Shown here: in pieces, positions 44,052 through 55,380 of the stretch
Position numbering within the stretch: position 1 is the stretch's first letter
Layout: the number at the start of each line of letters is the position of its first letter
Assembly (NCBI RefSeq): GCF_958979055.1
Contig: NC_084887.1
Coordinates: 35,132,620-35,196,619, forward strand
Direction: 5' to 3'
Length of the DNA stretch: 64,000 nt
From: Alnus glutinosa
Taxonomy: Eukaryota; Streptophyta; Magnoliopsida; Fagales; Betulaceae
Translations under genes and position numbers: made by a program
The notes under the pieces: model-generated
Seen by the model: the letters and a program-made list of their open reading frames with translations, nothing else
The model's database searches: none
What the model was told of the DNA's origin: nothing

Positions 44052-46310
44052 TGGAGTGTCTAGATCTGCACAAAAACCAACAATATAATTTTGATGCAGC
44101 ATCTCCATTAAAATATTCACAAATATAAAAGAAATTAATTAAAAACACTGAATCATCTATAAGATATATTCTCCTAACAACATATTTGAATGCAACACAC
44201 TTAAAAATTACAACTCCAAGTTTCATCTCCCAGCATAAACAAAAAACTGGCATAGTGAAAACCCAAAAAAATAAAAACTCTAATGCTAACATATAGTCAA
44301 CCAGACTCCAAAGATCAACTCTCAACAACCAGCTAACAACATACCTCAACCCGAGGGTCCACTTGCTAACTCCGAAAATCATAGTCGAAAATATAAATTA
44401 GTTAATGCCAGTAAGTAGCAAAAATAATAGTGTAAAGAAAAATATGTTTTATGATCAAAATTATTTACACTACATCATTTAGTATAAGATTTGTCAAGCA
44501 GGAAATAACAGAACAGAGTCAATTAAAAGATCCAATATGTCACAAACTAGACAACACATACTGTGAATCAATATCCAACCAAAATCAAAATAGAATCATA
44601 CCCCAAGTCCACATAACAAGCCACACAGGCTAGTATGCCACATGGGCATCAAATAAGCATTACATAGATGCAACGTCACACATACTAGTTAATCAGAACG
44701 GGATCCTCTCCATTTCACAAACCAAATTAGATTTCACAGCAAAAACTTCCAATAATTCATTAAATCAATCATTAATTGGTAAATTAAGAATACTCATCAT
44801 TTCAGATTCACATCTCATACATTTCCCTAATGCAATGATAAATATGCGCTTCATGTTCTTGCTTTTTTCATATATAATCAAGTAAAAAGACTATAGCATA
44901 ATATTTATAGAGAAGAGTATGGTTCAGTGAAAAAGTTCCAAAACTAATGAGATGCTTTCATGCAACAATGTGTCTTTCAACAACAAAAAAAAAAAATCCA
45001 TTCACTAGCTATCTACTTCACTTGCTAATAAAATCAACTGTCCTTCAAAAACCTTAACAGAACTACTTAGAGCCTAATAAAAAACAATAACAACAAACTG
45101 TCAAAGCCTGCCAAAGATACCAACTCTTCTAATAAACCAAAATTGAGACATGACGGAAAAAACATAAGTGAAGATAATAACATAACAACAAAGCTATGTA
45201 CTAAACCATAAAGCCTACACTTCATTTCCAACAACCAACAAAAACATGGCAGGCCCTGTACCAAAGCAGGATAACCTCGAATTCCCTATAGAGGCATGCT
45301 CTCCTTCACTAAATTAGTTCCAAATAATGTCATTCATGGCCACGTCTTACAGAGCTATTAATTTCCTTCCAACTCCACACTCTTCAAAAAGAACAAACCC
45401 CGAAAATTAAAATTTGGCTCACCCCAACCAGACCCTCCTAAAAACTCATAACCCATCCTATTTACACTATTTCTTTAGAAAATCCCACCAGCAAGAGGAC
45501 AACAAGGCAACGGCACCCACAAGGTTCAACCATGATGTCTTCTCGTGTTCACCATCAAGTAACGCAAACCAACTTCTTAAAACTCATTTACAAAGAATAA
45601 GGAAAGTTGAACACAGAAGTTTGTAACCATTCAACCTCATGGATCTCATGGAGGTCCAGTTATCAGTAGCCCCAAATCAAGAGAAACTAACATCCAGTAG
45701 AAAGGTTAATCGGGTTCACAAAGAACTCTATGACCCAGTCGGGTTCAGAGCTAGTCGGCTTTACAAAGATCTCTAGAAATCTAGGATCCAGTCGTCAAAA
45801 AACTGATCTGAAGCACTCATCAACTCAACTCACATGATTCGGACCTCCAAAATCCCCACTCTATCAAATCTGGGTAAAAACAATACCCATAACCAAAATT
45901 CAATCAGATCACTCCTTAAACACCAAATAACTCAAGTAAAAAATTAAAAGAGGCTTCAATTCATGTAAGAACATCTAAAACAAACAAAAAGCTAGAAGGG
46001 TTAGAGTTTTCACCTTGATTCTAGCAAGCTGAACGGAATCCGGCAACCGGGACTGTATATAAGATTACAGAGGAGAGATTTTCAGGTGGTGGGTGGTATG
46101 TCGCCGTTTAGTGTGAGGTTATTGTGCGTGCCTGCGTGGGTTCGACAGATCGAGAAGAGAAACAGGGAGAAGTGGGAGAAAAAGTGAAAGAAAGTGCGTG
46201 TGTGGTTGTGTGCTTGTCAAATAAATTAGGGTTGGGTGTCGGGGAAGTCGGGTCGGAAGTGTCTTCAACCGACTTCTTCCGCCTGAAGAGTGGAGAAGGC
46301 GGAAAATGAA
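44052..46310 (-). promoter_or_regulatory. 5'UTR exon, 1.9-kb leader intron and promoter side of the hAT-like gene
   Basis: A leader exon probably ends at 46014 (ATCAAG then gtgaaaac on the minus strand) and joins the acceptor at 44066/44065, 14 nt before the ATG; the intron would be 1948 bp. The leader (about 46014-46300) is CT-rich and GC-richer than its surroundings. A TATATA-like word (TATATACAG on the minus strand) lies at 46058, inside the supposed leader. Splice sites are inferred from consensus only. The intron shows no gene. Confidence 0.45.
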
Positions 46311-46435
46311 TGAGCATTATACGAGCTTTCTTTGCCGTTTGAACTATTTAGCGCCAAATTTATTCTTTTTTTTTTTTTTTTTGAGCAATCTTAATGAATT
46401 GTTTTGGGCTTTTTTGGGCCTGATCTGCTAGTGAT

Positions 46436-46925
46436 ATTAGAGCATTTTTAGTAGTCTCACCAAATTAGTTTTTTAGCTATTTTGGTGAGCCAATTTGATG
46501 AAAACTCTTAAAAACCACTCCCAGCAGCCTCACCATTTTAACCAAAAAAATTTGATGACTGAAATTACTAGTCAAATTAGACCAGGCATTTTCACTCAAC
46601 AACCCACTCACCAAATTTTGTTTCACATTTCTCTCTCACATGATTAGCACACTTTTTTCCTTTTTTCTCTCATTTTCTTCTCTCATCTCCCATCTCTCAC
46701 ACGATAATGTCCTTATTTCATGGATATAAATGATTTTTTATAAAAATATTATATAGAGAAAAAATAAAGAAATATGAAAAAATTATTATTTAAATGGAAT
46801 AGTGAATATTGACTAGTTAAAATGGTGAGGCTGCTGGAGGAATTTTAATAAAGTGGCTCATCAGAATAGAAAAAAGTAATTTTTAGTTATTTTGGTGAGT
46901 AAAATTTTTAGTTAACACTTAAAAG
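46436..46925. mobile_element. MITE with CAGCAGCCTCACCA inverted repeats
   Basis: The left side has GAGCATTTTTAGTAGTCTCA, TTTTGGTGAG and CAGCAGCCTCACCATTTTA (46519); the right side has the inverted TAAAATGGTGAGGCTGCTGG (46818) and TTTTGGTGAG near 46893. Arms of about 50 bp enclose a 290-bp AT-rich centre. The exact ends are not certain. Confidence 0.6.
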
Positions 46926-47181
46926 GATTAGATAGTCTAATTTATATTATTTTTTGTGCATAGTCTGCTTGTCTAATTAGAATACATAATATATTAACAA
47001 ATTAAATATCCTAATTTATAAGATAAGATCAGGAACACATGCTATAAAATTTCATACTCAACTTCATAAGCTGGAAGTTACACTACAATTAACACTGGTT
47101 CACTACAAATTACATATGAAAATTACACTGCAATTAATGAAAGAAAAAATTACACAAATAGCAACTAAAAGAAAAAATGAA

Positions 47182-47735
47182 AAATTACAATTTAGCCTCC
47201 CAAAACTACCAGCCGTTTTTCAACTAGCCTCACGAACTATTAACGCTTAGATTCTGGCCCTCCAAACTACCAAAATGTGTTTTAAAAATGCCAATTTTGT
47301 TAAAATATGTCTATAATACCCTTGTTACGTGTCATTTTTCAATTAAAAAAAGAATAAAAGAATTTAATTTTTTTTTTAAAAAAAAAAAGATTTAAAATTT
47401 AAAAAGTAAAAAAAACTAAAAAATTTGTATATTTTTTTTTTTTAAAAAAAAAAAGAAGAAGAAAAGAAAATGGGTGTTTGGAGGTGTCTGCCAAACCCAT
47501 TTTCTTCTTCTTTTAAAAAAATAAAAAAAAATTAGTTTTTTTTTTTTGTTTTAAATTTTTTTTTTATTTTTTAATTGAAAAAATGACATGGGGCAAGAAT
47601 ATTATTATCATATTTCGACAAAATGTGTATTTTTAAAACTTTTTGATATTTTGGAAAGTTAGAATCCAAGTGTTTGTAGTTCGTGTGATTACTTGCAAAA
47701 TGATTGATAATTTGAAATATTAAATTATAATTTTT
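47182..47735. mobile_element. Mutator-like foldback element with about 190-bp inverted repeats
   Basis: The left arm starts AAATTACAATTTAGCCTCCC and passes CACGAACTATTAACGCTTAG; the right arm, reversed, starts AAATTATAATTTAATATTTC and passes CACGAACTACAAACACTTGG. The arms are diverged but pair over about 190 bp. The centre (47455-47512) is a second, tight hairpin (GAAAATGGGTGTTTGG against CCAAACCCATTTTC). Non-coding. Confidence 0.7.
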
Positions 47736-50700
47736 TTCAAAAAAGAAAAAGAAAAGAAAAAAGCACAAAACAATGTCACAACAGCATCATAACTTTGCCC
47801 TGTTGCAGCCCTCTGATTACGTAATTTACGTGCCCTTAGTGCGACATTATGAAAATGTGGACTAATATTGGAATCCTACATAAATAACCATATCTTAAGC
47901 CTACAGGCAGCAGCGGTCATAAAAGCTGAACATGCTGACATCCATCAACTCAGCTAAACAAGAAGCAGGAAAAATACAACAAAGCAGCAAATTGACATTC
48001 TTGATAATTTCAGACCATCTTAAAAAGAAGTTGGACAATCGCCGATTTGTGGAGATGGTGGATGAATTAAATGCAAAACTTAGTTAGAGCATTTTTTATG
48101 ACTTCAGTAAAATAGTTAATCAAACCTACTTTATTTAATTTATTTAAAAGACATTATACATTTGATTATCTATTATTATTATTTTTTTTTTTTTTTTATT
48201 ATTGTATTTTTTGACTGTCTTTTTTTTCTTTTTTATTTTCAAACGATTAAAGGTCATATTTGTCGACAAGCATTTTGTTAAAATTGTCATTTTTTTAATG
48301 GTAATTTTTTTATCAGTTATATTTTTCAACAATTTGTTATTTTTTTAACACAATAACTTTTAAATGATCATATTTTTATCGTCGTATTTTTAACAATTGC
48401 ATTTGCCAATTTCGAATTTGTGTGGCATCAAATCCAAGATGAGATTCAAACCACCATTCAGATTTCACATTATTTTAAAAATTTATTCGAAAGCTACTCT
48501 CAAAAGGCTTTCGTAGCAGACAATGAGGGGAAAATAACACTCAGGGGCCTTGAAAGAGTGCTCCTTATTAGCATTATGATACCATCAAGCAATAACAGGG
48601 CATTGATTTCTTCTATAAATCTCAGAAAAAGAAAAAAAATCCGTGGAAACCGGATTCAGCCATCTCATCTAAATCCCCATATACGAACCCAAAAATACCC
48701 AAATTGAACCCATAAATCCCCATATACGAAACAAGAAAGGTAAACGAAACCTTTACCTTGGGTTGAAACGTGGCTGACTGAAGGATGACGGCGGGTCAGT
48801 GTTGGTCGACGGCGCAGATGATGGTGGAAAACAGTAACGAGCAAGAGAGAGAGAAAATGAGAGAGAGCAGTGACCTTGAGAGACAGAGAGAGAAGATGAG
48901 GGAAAGAAAAGGGAGCTCGAATGCTCTGATAAGGGAGACGCAGACCAGAGAAAGAAGCGGGAGAAAAGATGAGGGGAAGAAAAGGAAAAAAAAAATGGTT
49001 AAATACATATTTAGTATTTATGATTTAAAAATTTTATTTTTTTAGTACTTTAATTTCATTTTGTTTTACAAATTATATCTAAATTTTGATAAAAAAATCG
49101 ATTTGATATTTGTCTATTTTTTCATTTGAATTTTAACGCATTGTTACGCGTCAGCTGCACAATATAAAAAAAATTAAAAAATAAAAAATAAAAATCTATA
49201 AAATGCCCACCCCTCCATTAATTTGGTATCTAACCTTGGGGTGCATCGGAAGAAAATCTCCGACTCTTCTTCCGACAGAGGCAATGTCAGTGGTGGAGTC
49301 GGGAGATGTGTCAGAATTGCTGGTTCGGCGTTCTGGATTTTTTGGGCTGAACTTGGGCTTTTGCTTGAATTTTTGGGCCTTAGGAACCATCATTTTTTGG
49401 ACTTGGTGCAAAAGTCCAGGCTCAAGCCTAGTCCGCCATTAGACTGGTGGCTTCAGGGTCCATTTAGAGCAATCTATTACAGGTCCTGAATGTTGGCCCA
49501 AGCTCAGGTTCACTCACTTCGATAACAAAATATTAAAAAAAAAAAATTATTAAATAAGTACAAACTTCTTCTTATGAGAGAGTTTCTATAAAATTTATGC
49601 GTTCGAACGTGTAGGTGAACTGACAGAAATTTGCTTACACATAAATTTTGTAAGGGCTCCCTAACAATTACAAGAACATATTACTAATAATACAAACAAA
49701 TTGCTGAGAAACATGTCTCATTTCATACTGTAGGATCTTAAAAAGTTTGTGACGTGTAACATTGTGCGAGAATGACAAGCAATTTAAGTGTATGGGAGTG
49801 GGAATTTTAAATTGAATTAAGATCTTCTTAAATTATTTGTTTAAATTCTTTCGAATTTAGACAAGTGATTATGAGAGAAAATTTATAGGACTCATATGAC
49901 CGGATAAGTAATTGGACAGCTCAATTTTTATTTTGTTAGGTAAATTTCTAAAAATTGTCTCTTATAATTATTTGTTTGAATTTTTTTAAATTTGAATAAA
50001 TAATTTGAGAAAACTCCCTTTTAAAATGGTGAGAGAAAAATAAAAAAATTGCATTCTCGTGGATTGTGAAACAATTGATTTGATTTGAGCATATTCAAGC
50101 ACCTTAGATTAGTTCTCCAATTCCAGTTACCAATAACCAAATATATAATAAAATTTCAAGCTGGGTAATTACCTAAGAAATACGTCAACTAAAAAGAAAC
50201 CTTTTATTCATTACCCAAGAATCTGGACCAGGGGCCTAAATCTCTCTCTCTCTTAACCTTTTTTTTTTTTTTTGGTTAATTTCTTGTGATGAAACAATAA
50301 GACCAAAAAAGAACTGGTTTTGTTTCCATTGCTGGTAATGTTGGGAATTTTCTCTGGTGTACGACAACACAAATAGAGTAAGTCTGAATTTAACTGTACT
50401 TTTGTCTTCTTTACTGCTTTTGGTTAGACAGAATCAAACCCACTTCTTGTTGGCTTTTTTTTATTTTAAGGTTGAAGGTCAACTTGGTGTTTTTTTTCCT
50501 TGCCAACCCATCAGCTAAGTGTGAGTGTTCCGGCAAAGTCAACCATGGAGTTTGAAGAACCAAAATGTCAAAACTTAGCTGCCACCATTGGGTCCGGGAG
50601 ATAGAGATACGGTGGTTTAAAAAACGCCAACTTGGTGTTGGGAAGAATTGCTAGTAATATACCCAGAAAATTCTTTCTGTACTTGATTGTATTTTTGTGT

Positions 50701-50755
50701 CTAAGTGTTCATTTGATTGTCATTGTTGTTTGCAGTTGCTTGTCTTTTCAGAGAG
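47736..50755. other. Gene-free region upstream of the HIPL gene
   Basis: AT-rich with T-runs near 48182-48197. A GA-rich block at 48840-48985 yields repetitive charged frames that I reject as genes. A GC-richer piece at 49200-49490 has open frames without recognisable domains. The HIPL promoter and leader probably lie in 50200-50755, with a CT run near 50235-50255 and possibly a leader intron ending TTTGCAG (50735). Confidence 0.45.
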
Positions 50756-53700
50756 ATGAGAGGGGTTCTTAGTATTACCTTGGTGCTTTCTCACCTGCTG
50801 CTGCTCACTGATTATTGCTTTGCACATCCCTTGTGCTCTAATATGAGTGGGTGTCTCTCCTTCGTATCTCCGAAATATTACTTCCTTTTTATATATGTTC
50901 TTCTCTTTATGCTTTGTTTGATTTCCAAAAATGACATACATACATGAAAGCTTGGAATCTAGTAGTGTTTGGACTTGAAATGACTTCTTTTGGCAATCAA
51001 ATGGAGCATATTAATATATTTTATTACCTCAGTTCAAAATTTCTATCTTTCTGGTCTGTTTGTGAGTTGACTGATCTATCTCGTCGCTGTTTTATTTGAA
51101 TAGGGTCACCTTTTACCCCAAAGACCCCGCTTGTTTTCTGTCAATACAATGGTAGCGTTTGCTGTAACTCCACTGAAGATATGCAGTTGCAGAATCAATT
51201 TAAAGCAATGAATGTCTCTGATCTTGGCTGCGCTTCTCTTCTGAGATCAATACTCTGCTCGGTAAGACGGTCTGCCAGGTTTTGTGACAATAACTTTGAA
51301 TTGATGTTATTGTGTCTCTCTATTTTGCTTATGAGGAAGTTGGTACCTTCTTTTTCCTGCTAGTTTTCTGATTTTTTTGGTTCTTCACTTCATGTGATTT
51401 GATGATTAAAAGGAATCCTCATGTGTATGAGAAAACCAGAATACTGAAGGTTAATTGAACTACTGGATGAATCATACCTGGCTTATGATTTGAGTATTGA
51501 TTAAACATGAGTTTACATGTTATTACCCTTAAATAATCTTCACAAATGTTGTACATATTATAAATCAGCACTTCACTGTCAGCTTTTGAAATAATTACCC
51601 CATATGGCGTATATGAAGACATGATGTTGATTTGCTTTTGTGCTCTCAGTTTGAAACTTGTAGTAAAATATTAGTCACTATTTAATGCGCGCTTACATGA
51701 GCACCTAAGGCTCAGTCAGAACTAAAGTTAACTTTTTCACTTACATATATATATGCATTGCATAGATGTGATCAGTTCTCAGCAGAGCTTTATCGAATTG
51801 AATCGGCACCGCGGAAAGTTCCTGTTCTTTGCAATTCCACCGTTTCAGCAAATTCAACCCAGTCTCAACTCACTGAAGTTGACTTCTGTTTGAAGGTTTG
51901 GGATGAGTGCAAAAATGTATCTATATTAAATTCTCCCTTTCAATTGCAAGGTGGAATGCCACTTAATTCTACTTCCAAGCTAGCTGATATATGGCAGTCA
52001 AAAAGTGCTTTCTGCAATGAATTTAGTGGTGCTTCTGAAGCTGGAGAGTTGTGTTTTGATGGTGGACCAGTTGTACTAAATCATACTGAAAATTTGAGTC
52101 CACCAAGTGGTATGTGCCTTGAGAAAATTGGTAATGGATCCTACCTTAATATGATAGGTCATCCTGATGGGTCGAATCGTGTCTTCTTATCTGACCAACC
52201 AGGTAAGATATGGTTGGCAACAGTTCCTGGGGAGGGATCAGGAGAACTATTGGCAGTTGATAGATTAAATCCTTTTCTTGATTTAACTGATCGAGTATAT
52301 TCTGACGCTCAGCTTGGGATGATGGGAATAGCATTTCATCCAAACTTTCAGCAGAATGGCCGCTTCTTTGTTTCTTATAACTGTGATAAGGTTAAGTCGC
52401 CAGAATGTTCAGGAAGATGTTCATGTAACTCAGAAGTGAGATGCGATCCTTCAAAGCTAGAATCTGACAATGGAGCCCAGCCATGTCAATATTCCAGCAT
52501 CATAGCAGAATTTACTGCTAATGGTACCACATTGCAACCTTCCTCGGTAAAATTCTGGTTTTTTAGGAGTCATTTCTCATAATTATATCATTTGGTGGTC
52601 TTAATTTTTATCTCCTGCCTCAATTACAGGTAACAAGTGTCAAACCCAAGGAAGTCAGAAGAATATTCACTATGGGTCTTCCATTTGCTAATCATCATGG
52701 TGGTCAGATTCTCTTTGGACCTGAGGATGGTTACCTGTACTTCATGCTGGGAGATGGTGGAAGTAATGGTGACCCATACAATTTTGCACAAAACAAGAAA
52801 TCCTTGCTTGGAAAGGTTATGAGGCTGGACATAGATAACATACCGAGTAAGTACTGGTAAAATGTATTGTCTTACGATAAAATACTTTTCTGTATCTTTG
52901 TCCGTGATCTTTAAATATCTGGTTTCAGCCTTTTGCTTTTCTGTTCACTGCATCTTGTTTTCCATGGTTCCACTCACGTAAGACGTTCGATTCATGCTGT
53001 GCCTTTTGAATATATGTTACAAAAATGACTTTGAAAAATAGATGTTTATGACAGGAAGGGTAAGAAACACATTCAAATAAAGTTTCTTGAAGACTATCTT
53101 GTTCTATCCTAACAATGCAAAGTTTAGGTCAGAAGCAGGTTGTATTCTTCCATTTGTTGACTGGAGAGACGATCTCTAAATCCATTTCTTGTCTAGATGT
53201 GGTGAAGTAAAACTCCTTTTAATAAATAAATCCAATGGCTTGAGGGATATCAGTTTACATTGTTACGGCTGTGGGGCGAGTCAGATTTTGCTTTTTCAGG
53301 AAAGAATTTGGTTATAATAAACAGAACAGCTTTCAAGAGTTTTGCTTTAGTGGAGGACAGATGAGGTTTTGAATGTTTTGATTTCGACATATGTTTAACT
53401 AAATATATGTTTCTCAAATGAGCTTTTGATTTCCAACAAGGATTCCTGTTTCAGTATTTTAAACTTTCTAATAATGCCCGTCACTGATATGAAATAAATG
53501 TAGTACAATTAAGGCCTACTAAGTTTGATTCTTTATTGCTGTAATTAAACCTGTATTTTTGAGCACACAAGTGTATATGGAATATATCTTGAAATTTATT
53601 AGTCTTCTTTATACTGCTATTCTTACTTGTACATTTCCTTTGCAATACGTTGCAGGTGCAATGGTAATTGCTGACCTTGCTCAATGGGGAAATTATTCTG

Positions 53701-54710
53701 TCCCTGGAGACAACCCATTTGCTGAAGATAAGGAATTGAAGCCTGAAACTTGGGCATTAGGATTTAGAAACCCTTGGCGATGTAGTTTTGATTCAGAAAG
53801 GCCTTCCTACTTCCTATGTGCAGATGTTGGCGAGGTTTATCTTCCAAGTGACTTTCTTTTTCCAAGTTCTGTTGCTTTACACACAATTTCAAGCTCTTCT
53901 TTTGATTATATGTTTATTTTTAAAGCGAGTTTTTTTAGATATCCATTACCCTTAATCTCATCTAAAACCAATAATGCTCAAGTCATTTATCTCATAGGAG
54001 CAATATGAAGAGGTGGATATAGTGACCAAGGGTGGCAACTACGGATGGCGTGTCTATGAGGGCCCCTTTCTTTACAATCCCCCAGCTTCTCCTGGGGGAA
54101 ATACGACTGCTACCTCCATTGATCCAATCTTTCCTGTAATGGGATACAACCATTCTGATGTAAACAACAGTGTAGGATCTGCATCAATCACAGGTGGCTA
54201 CTTTTATCGGTCCACGGCTGATCCGTGCATGTACGGAAGGTAAATTCACTTTACTCATCTGATTTTAACACTGTTGGAAGTGCTTAATGTTGATACCGAT
54301 GTCATATGGACAGGTACCTTTATGCAGATTTGTATGCCGGTGGTATGTGGGCAGGTACAGAAACCCCAACAGATAGTGGTAACTTCACTAGCACTCGGAT
54401 TCCTTTCAGTTGTGCACAGGATTCTCCCATCAGGTGCATTGCTGAAGCAGGAAGCTCTCTCCCTTCACTGGGGTACATACTCTCTTTTGGTGAGGATAAC
54501 AAGAAAGATGTCTTCATCCTAGCCAGCAGTGGAGTTTATAGAGTTATTCGTCCTAGTCGCTGCAACTACACTTGCTCCAAGGAAAATGTTACTCGTCCAG
54601 CATCTGCTCCTCCTTTCAACTCAACCGGGAGGCGGTTCAGCAATCCGTTAATGGAGCTGATGCTCTTGATTTCATCATTGCTGGTTTTGTTTGGTTCTTG
54701 TAATCTATAG
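50756..54710 (+). CDS. HIPL-type protein (hedgehog-interacting-protein-like, glucose/sorbosone dehydrogenase fold), probably GPI-anchored
   Basis: Seven exons join in frame to 692 aa: 50756-50846, 51104-51278, 51766-52546, 52630-52846, 53656-53834, 54001-54239, 54314-54710. Residues 1-23 form a signal peptide ([20 protein letters not shown], cleavage likely before HPLC). A Cys-rich folate-receptor-like part follows ([20 protein letters not shown]), then the beta-propeller: [68 protein letters not shown] and [14 protein letters not shown]. The C-terminus ends in a hydrophobic stretch ([20 protein letters not shown]) behind a polar spacer, fitting a GPI signal. The usual length of plant HIPL proteins is near 690 aa. 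Enzyme activity is not established for plants. Exon 2 carries an unusual donor choice (see findings). Confidence 0.93.
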
Positions 54711-55380
54711 TTAGAGTTGGTGTTTAAAGCAAGGCTTTGCTTTGTATCAAAACATGGTTGTTGACACATAGAATTACAGGAGTGAGTGCCATTGGTTTGA
54801 CCTCCTCTCTTGATCCTTTTTCTTTGCTTGCTATGCTATAGTTGTGCTTAACTTACATTACGAGCAAAGCATTGGTTGCCTCATTTGGCATGCTCATTTT
54901 TTCTTTTAGACAAAGTTTTCCTCCTAATTTAATTTGAGTAAATTCTTTTAAACCAGACTATAAAACTAACACTTATCCTGAAAGGATATGAGAATATTTT
55001 AAAAGGGTAATGATAAATACTACACTTTCATTTTGCTTCTATCTCACTGAATTGATGTGACAATGTCTATCAACTTTTATTTTTTTTTAAACAATGACCG
55101 TCTAAAGACTGATAGGCAGTGCCACATCAACCTAATGAGATGAGAGTGTAGTATATAACATTATTATTTAAAAAAGACATATGAGAATCACATATTCTAA
55201 AAACAAATTTAGTTTAATAGACTGAATTTTTTTTTTTTTAAAAAAAAATCTAACTTAATTTAAAGAAAAAGTTTGCCTTGGTCTTGAACCTCCATTTTCT
55301 GGCGCGGGACATTAACGAATAAACCGCGCGAGGACATCACGGGTTCCTTAACTCCAATCTGTAGTAATTCTACTACAAAG
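54711..55380. other. Intergenic region with one MITE
   Basis: Apart from the MITE at 55008-55166 I see nothing but the 3' end of HIPL and the leader of the next gene. A T/A-run stands at 55227-55246. Confidence 0.5.
55008..55166. mobile_element. MITE of about 160 bp
   Basis: The ends are TAATGATAAATACTACACTT and the inverted AGTGTAGTATATAACATTATTA. Inner words also pair (GTTGATGTGGCA type against TGCCACATCAAC, at about 55072 and 55119). Confidence 0.65.

Noticed and set aside
44029..44382. Minus-strand frame of 117 codons upstream of the hAT-like gene
   Set aside because: It runs through the supposed leader intron in another phase and has no similarity to a BED finger.
48785..49045. Charged open frames over a GA-rich block
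   Set aside because: The Arg/Glu/Lys pattern comes from GAGA repeats; codons show no constraint and the block is open on both strands.
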